A DNA stretch of 64,000 nt, from NCBI GenBank assembly GCA_900318245.1, contig ONJT01000012.1, positions 62,001 through 126,000 of the forward strand. The letters run 5' to 3'. Under the pieces are notes generated by a model, which was not told the origin of the DNA, did no database searches, and saw only the letters and a list, made by a program, of their open reading frames with translations. Position 1 is the first letter of the stretch. Every line of letters starts with the position of its first letter. A program made the translations under genes and the position numbers. This stretch comes from an uncultured Bacteroidales bacterium. Lineage in GTDB: Bacteria > Bacteroidota > Bacteroidia > Bacteroidales > Paludibacteraceae. Shown piece after piece: positions 60,756 through 64,000 of the stretch.

Positions 60756-61598
60756 TTATTTTTTGATTGTTAATACTATTTCTTCTGCTTGCGCAGTGGT
60801 ATCATAGACTCGCAAACCGTGAAGCCATTTTTGAAATTTAGAGTTTTCTACTTCGGGAACAAACTCCCCTTTGTTACTCAATGAAATATGGAATTTCTTT
60901 TGCGAGAAAACCACAATGAGGGTGTTGTTTTCAATGCTTTTCGAAGTCGTAAGAATGGTTTCTTCGTCGTACGGATATTCTGGATCTTTCGTACAAAGGA
61001 AAAAATACTCCTTATTGCTTTTGACCTCGCGCGCATTACCATCGCTTCCATCATAAGGCATCATCACATTGACAATATCGTTGTTGTCATCGCGGATAAA
61101 AACGGCTACGTAACCGCTTGCCGCAGACTTAAACGAGACAGAGAAACGGTCGTTATTCTTGAAATTGGTACTTTCAAATCCATTGTTTAGTGGTCTTACT
61201 TGCAGTTCTACCATTTCACGCTTCTGCTCGCGCACTTTGCCGCAAACTTCAGCATGTATAACCATCATGTCATTGCGGTATTTTACTTCTACCTCCGGCT
61301 CTTTCGTATCGCTGATCCATATACCACGCACCTCATTCTCGCTGAAAGAATTGAAACTACTGTTTGTTTTTCCGTTGCTGGTGTGCATAGCAGTAGTATT
61401 CGTTTGTGAAACGATTGTTCCGAACTCGTCTGCGATCGCCTTTAAACGCGCTTGAGTTATAGCAGTTTTTTTTGCTTCAACCAGCGTTTGTGTCTCGGGT
61501 ACAATGTAATCCACCTCACCGCAAGCGTTTTCTGTCCGTTGTGCGAGGACTGCCGTACTCCCCAAGAACAAAAGCAATATGAATAGTTTTGTTTTCAT
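60756..61598 (-). CDS. Secreted DUF4384-domain protein
   Basis: 280 aa. Signal peptide LFILLLFLGSTAVLAQ. The N-terminal part (about 25-125) has VEAKKTAITQARLKAIADEFG, as in LPP20/curli-assembly-related lipoproteins. The C-terminal DUF4384 region (about 140-250) has SGYVAVFIRDDNNDIVNVMMPYDG, a beta-sandwich often found with kinases, caspases and TPR proteins. It starts one base inside the preceding gene and ends 6 nt before the caspase gene. Confidence 0.85.
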   Translation of the reverse strand: MKTKLFILLLFLGSTAVLAQRTENACGEVDYIVPETQTLVEAKKTAITQARLKAIADEFGTIVSQTNTTAMHTSNGKTNSSFNSFSENEVRGIWISDTKEPEVEVKYRNDMMVIHAEVCGKVREQKREMVELQVRPLNNGFESTNFKNNDRFSVSFKSAASGYVAVFIRDDNNDIVNVMMPYDGSDGNAREVKSNKEYFFLCTKDPEYPYDEETILTTSKSIENNTLIVVFSQKKFHISLSNKGEFVPEVENSKFQKWLHGLRVYDTTAQAEEIVLTIKK

Positions 61599-62275
61599 TA
61601 GAATCCGAGCACCTTATCCAATTGCGCATGCAAATCCATTCCCTTCTTCTCCAACTCCTCTCGTACCGCATTTTTGGTCGCCTGTTTTGCCATCTCGCCA
61701 TTATAGGCGATACGAACTAGAACTTCGTAGTTTTTGTTTTTAACTCGTCTGTACATCTCTGTAACAGGAATAACACGACCGATGGATTGTGCGATAGAGT
61801 TTTTACTTGCCATAACGCTTTCCGTAATGGATGCGGCATCCTCAGGTGCTAATTGCTTATTGCCGACGGTGTTCTCAATAAGTGCGCTTACTTCAGTCTG
61901 AATCTGTCCTGCGAGGTTAGTAATTGCCAACGACATAGCAGCAGTCTTGGCTGCATCGTAGTTTTCTCCGATTGAAGAAGCCTCACCCATAATATACTTC
62001 GGATAATTATTCTCATCGTATTCAAACTGCATCAAGTAACTTCTCTCTAATTGTTTCTCAATCGGAAGAGCACCCGGCTTTACTTCCCATCCTTCTTTGA
62101 TGTACTTCTTTGCGGCTTTTTTAGTTGTTTTGTCAACTCTGGCCTTCAACTCGCTTTTTGCTAATTTGCGAATTTCCTGACGCTCCTTGTTGAGTTCTTT
62201 TTGCTCGTTTTTGTCGGCAAAAGCCAAACCACATGCAACGATTAAGGCCATTGCTACCATCATGATTTTTTTCAT
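61598..62275 (-). CDS. LPP20-like secreted protein
   Basis: 225 aa. Signal peptide MMVAMALIVACGLAFA; the cysteine in the hydrophobic core (VAC) leaves a lipoprotein form possible. A charged helical stretch (ELNKERQEIRKLAKSEL) precedes an LPP20-type domain (about 95-215: AKTAAMSLAITNLAGQIQTEV, VIPVTEMYRRVKNKNYEVLVRIAY). First gene of the caspase operon. No close TTTG/TAnnTTTG promoter; transcription may come from the upstream RNA promoter by read-through. Confidence 0.82.
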   Translation of the reverse strand: MKKIMMVAMALIVACGLAFADKNEQKELNKERQEIRKLAKSELKARVDKTTKKAAKKYIKEGWEVKPGALPIEKQLERSYLMQFEYDENNYPKYIMGEASSIGENYDAAKTAAMSLAITNLAGQIQTEVSALIENTVGNKQLAPEDAASITESVMASKNSIAQSIGRVIPVTEMYRRVKNKNYEVLVRIAYNGEMAKQATKNAVREELEKKGMDLHAQLDKVLGF

Positions 62276-62367
62276 TGTTGTTTGATTTTTGGGGTTAATA
62301 ATTATGGTTAACTTTCGTTTTATATAATTCTATATCTCGTTAATCCGATTTCTCGGAAAACATATAC

Positions 62368-62572
62368 AAAAAAAAGCGGGACTGCAATATTGCTGTTCCG
62401 CTTCTTGAGGCTCTGGTATTGCCTTTTGTTCCAAACAGCAACACCGTAGCCCACGCTGTATGTATATCATTAATAAGGTACGCGATATGCGCACACGATG
62501 TATATACACACCATGGACATCTTAGTGTCGCAATGTTTTGGAACAATGAATTTACCAGATTCCAAGAAGCCA
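62368..62572 (-). ncRNA. ssrS: 6S-like RNA: long interrupted hairpin with terminator
   Basis: The segment 62400-62570 folds on itself almost end to end. Closing stem GCTTCTTG/CAAGAAGC with TCTGGT/ACCAGA; then a symmetric internal bubble (about 7 nt per side); then TTGTTCCAAA/TTTGGAACAA extended through GCAACACC/AGTGTCGC; then CCCA/TGGA and ATGTATAT/ATATACAC; and a terminal stem-loop. This closing stem - bubble - long arm plan is that of 6S RNA, the regulator of RNA polymerase. Read leftward, GCGG...CCGC plus eight T ends the RNA at about 62368. No tRNA, RNase P, tmRNA or SRP signatures are present. Confidence 0.6.
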
Positions 62573-62576
62573 AAAC

Positions 62577-62672
62577 AAAGCGCGTAAGACGCCTTTTTCA
62601 ATATGTCCTGTATCTCCCGCCCGAAAGACATATTCCCTCAGCGCGGGCTCGATACGGCAAAACTTTCGTTTT
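62577..62672 (-). ncRNA. Pseudoknot-forming RNA domain ahead of the 6S-like RNA
   Basis: On the minus strand, starting near 62672: a small AAAAC-GAAA-GTTTT hairpin; stem GTATC (62655-62651) with GATAC (62614-62610), enclosing CCCGC/GCGGG; the loop sequence AATATGTC (62634-62627) pairs with GACATATT (62607-62600) outside the stem, giving an H-type pseudoknot. A hairpin AAAGGCGT-CTT-ACGCGCTTT (62596-62577) and TGTTTT follow, resembling a terminator. Confidence 0.5.
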
Positions 62673-62678
62673 GCGCTG

Positions 62679-62710
62679 CAAAATTAATACTTTTTTTTGA
62701 TATATGCAAA
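62679..62710 (-). promoter_or_regulatory. Promoter of the structured RNA(s)
   Basis: Minus strand TTTG (62710-62707), 20-nt spacer, TAATTTTG (62686-62679). Confidence 0.8.
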
Positions 62711-62741
62711 AAAAATGTATGAATTTTATAAATTAATAAAA

Positions 62742-62766
62742 AAATCTGCACTTTTGATGCAGATTT
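62742..62766 (-). terminator. Terminator after the RhuM fragment
   Basis: AAATCTGCA 62742-62750 pairs perfectly with TGCAGATTT 62758-62766; leftward it is followed by TTTTTTTATT. Confidence 0.75.
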
Positions 62767-62790
62767 ATCATTTTTGTGGACTATAGCGGA

Positions 62791-63009
62791 TTATTTGTCA
62801 CTATTAAGGGGGAATGTGGGCAACTGCTCGTATTCCTGACCTGTTGACCCCATATGTCGGAATTTCCGACATATGGTATTCATATCCAATTCTCCAGACT
62901 GATAGATATTTCTCAGGTGTTCTGTAATGGTTGACCGACCTTTGTCAAAAAGGATAGCAATCGCTTCTTGCGTTGCCCAGATAGACTCGTCTTGGTAGAA
63001 GACTTGTTT
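62791..63009 (-). pseudogene. Fragment of a RhuM-family virulence protein
   Basis: Seventy-two codons between an in-frame TGA (63010-63012) and TAA (62791-62793) read KQVFYQDESIWATQEAIAIL, then HLRNIYQSGELD and NTICRKFRH. This is the N-terminal DNA-binding-like part of RhuM (PF13310), which in full length has over 300 residues. There is no start codon and the C-terminal bulk is gone. It carries a 27-bp perfect palindrome at 62850-62876. Confidence 0.7.
62850..62876. repeat. 27-bp perfect palindrome within the RhuM fragment
   Basis: CCATATGTCGGAA (62850-62862), one central T, then TTCCGACATATGG (62864-62876). Confidence 0.9.
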
Positions 63010-63037
63010 TCAATTATGCAAATATATGTAGAAATAA

Positions 63038-63069
63038 TTTGGATATTTGCAGAAAAAGCAGTACTTTTG
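63038..63069 (+). promoter_or_regulatory. Promoter of the SprT-like gene
   Basis: TTTG 63038-63041, 20-nt spacer, TACTTTTG 63062-63069; this puts the transcript start at about 63076. Confidence 0.75.
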
Positions 63070-63096
63070 CACCTGCAAAAAGCATCGATTTATTCC

Positions 63097-63504
63097 GTGA
63101 AGCCGACATTAGAATACATTCAGGCGCATTTTGACGCGTATAACCGGCAGTTTTTCGGCGGTCAGTTGCCGCCTTTGCCGATTAAACTGAGCCATGCCAA
63201 GGGATTTCTGGGCAAGGTGACGTTTGTGCGTCGGCGGCAGTGGTTATTCGGACCGTTCAGGAATGAGCATTTTGTGCTGCGCATCAATGTAAAGATCGAT
63301 TTGCCGGAAGAAGTGGTACAAGACACCATCCTGCACGAGATGATTCATTATTCGATCGCCGTAAAGCAGATACGCGACACCTCAGCGCACGGAAAACTCT
63401 TTCGGGCCGAGATGGCGCGTATCAATGCTGAGGGCAATCGACATATCCGGATTTCTTATCGGCTTTCGCCGGAACAAATTGCGGCAATTAGTCAATGTAA
63501 GTGA
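63097..63504 (+). CDS. SprT-like zinc metalloprotease-fold protein
   Basis: 135 aa starting at GTG 63097 (V-KPTLEYIQAHFDAYN). ATGs further upstream (62968, 63016) precede the promoter and are not used. It contains the metal motif H80-E-M-I-H84 and a third ligand near H98 (SAHGKLF), plus the LSHAKGFLGKV region of SprT/Spartan-type domains. It has no zinc ribbon, so it is the short form. SprT-like domains cleave DNA-crosslinked proteins in eukaryotes; the bacterial role is unclear. The end overlaps the next, opposite gene by 17 bp. Confidence 0.85.
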   Translation: MKPTLEYIQAHFDAYNRQFFGGQLPPLPIKLSHAKGFLGKVTFVRRRQWLFGPFRNEHFVLRINVKIDLPEEVVQDTILHEMIHYSIAVKQIRDTSAHGKLFRAEMARINAEGNRHIRISYRLSPEQIAAISQCK

Positions 63505-64000
63505 CGTACGAGCCGCGGATGCATTTCCAACTGCCGTTGTTGAGGAGCGTTACATCGTCGCCATAGACGCCATCGATCTTATCGCCGTCGCCATCCACGG
63601 CATACCAGTATTTGCCTTGCTTGATGAGAAAACAGCCGTTCCAGAACATGAGCGGACATTCGTCGGAATAACAATCCACCTTACGGCCGGAACAATGGTA
63701 TATATCCCAATAGCCGGAACCGCGTTGGAGCGTCACATAGTCGAACGGGAAGTAATAGATGGCTTTGCCGTAGATGCCGCTCACGAGATCTCCGTCTTCA
63801 TCGGCCAGATACCATGTATTTCCTCGTCTGACGCGGTAATAGCCGTTGTAGAGAAGGTTAATCTCGTCGCCATAAAGGATGGACGATGAACCGCGGTAGA
63901 TGTATATCCTACTGCCGGAAGTCTTCACATAGCAGCCATTCCATAGATCCTGGTAGTTATCCGTACAATCTACAGATTTGCGGGTTGTCACTTCATGGCC
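63488..64000 (-). CDS. Repeat protein, partial (N terminus beyond the window)
   Basis: The frame is open to the right edge (a GTG at 63991 is not needed as start). The visible 170 residues consist of repeated W/Y-G units: LWNGCYVK, LLYNGYYRV, GNTWYLADEDGD, MFWNGCFLI, GKYWYAVDGDGD, LLNNGSWKC, each followed by DG(D)xVxGxYG. This is a WG-like beta-repeat (propeller or solenoid) with acidic loops that could bind Ca2+. No signal peptide can be judged. Converges on the SprT-like gene. Confidence 0.7.
   Translation of the reverse strand, partial: GHEVTTRKSVDCTDNYQDLWNGCYVKTSGSRIYIYRGSSSILYGDEINLLYNGYYRVRRGNTWYLADEDGDLVSGIYGKAIYYFPFDYVTLQRGSGYWDIYHCSGRKVDCYSDECPLMFWNGCFLIKQGKYWYAVDGDGDKIDGVYGDDVTLLNNGSWKCIRGSYVTYID

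Noticed and set aside
62340-62700. Short protein frames on both strands (62340-62573 minus, 62419-62700 plus)
   Set aside because: They lie in the self-complementary RNA region and run through its terminator; the pairing explains the sequence better.
1-64000. tRNA or rRNA genes
   Set aside because: No cloverleaf with a GTTCGANNC arm and no rRNA-like segment was found on either strand by reading.

Overview
The window is a piece of a Bacteroidota chromosome, most likely order Bacteroidales. Four things point there. Eighteen promoters have the Bacteroidetes form TTTG - 20 nt - TAnnTTTG. Start codons have A-rich leaders instead of Shine-Dalgarno sites. A protein carries a type B (CHU_C) type IX secretion tail. 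Characteristic families such as GldF, GSCFA, the EF-G2 paralogue and a Na+-dependent methylmalonyl-CoA decarboxylase are present. Many proteins fit an anaerobic, propionate-forming gut or rumen lineage; family level cannot be fixed from the sequence alone.

Left part (1-9,650), accessory and AT-richer: the end of an unknown gene; a possible invertible promoter and a structured RNA; a DUF4143-type ATPase pseudogene preceded by 23-bp iterons; then a same-strand run of ten mostly unrecognised genes built around an SPFH/GYF_2 protein, membrane proteins and zinc-ribbon proteins. This run contains internal duplication and ends in small acidic proteins.

Middle part (10,087-51,808), dense core genome: glyS; a biotin-dependent carboxyltransferase; serC-serA; a secreted T9SS protein; an M3 peptidase; a leftward block of phosphoesterase, gldF, MFS transporter, prfC and pheT; a Y-family polymerase; rplM-rpsI; rpsB-tsf; an AsmA/DUF748-like protein; recQ; gltX; ffh-folD-prfA-rsmE; a PAP2 phosphatase; a LolCE-like permease; a GSCFA protein; fusA2; the epimerase/decarboxylase operon mce-mmdA-mmdD-mmdC-mmdB (methylmalonyl-CoA to propionyl-CoA with Na+ export); a histidine kinase; and ispE. 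Three convergent pairs overlap by 90-134 bp.

Right part (51,809-64,000), mixed: an ispE-upstream mini-gene, an XRE regulator, lon, a conserved unknown gene with a 22-bp repeat array in its leader, dtd, an intact DUF4143 ATPase bracketed by 81-bp direct repeats, a RAYT transposase fragment with a REP-like palindrome, a periplasmic LPP20/DUF4384/caspase operon, a 6S-like RNA preceded by a pseudoknot-like domain, a RhuM fragment, a SprT-like protein and a partial repeat protein.

The strongest candidates for something undescribed are the SPFH/zinc-ribbon island, the periplasmic caspase trio, the two-part non-coding RNA at 62.4-62.7 kb, the inverted-repeat-bracketed promoter at 175-289, and the OadG-like tail shared by two biotin-enzyme subunits encoded 34 kb apart.
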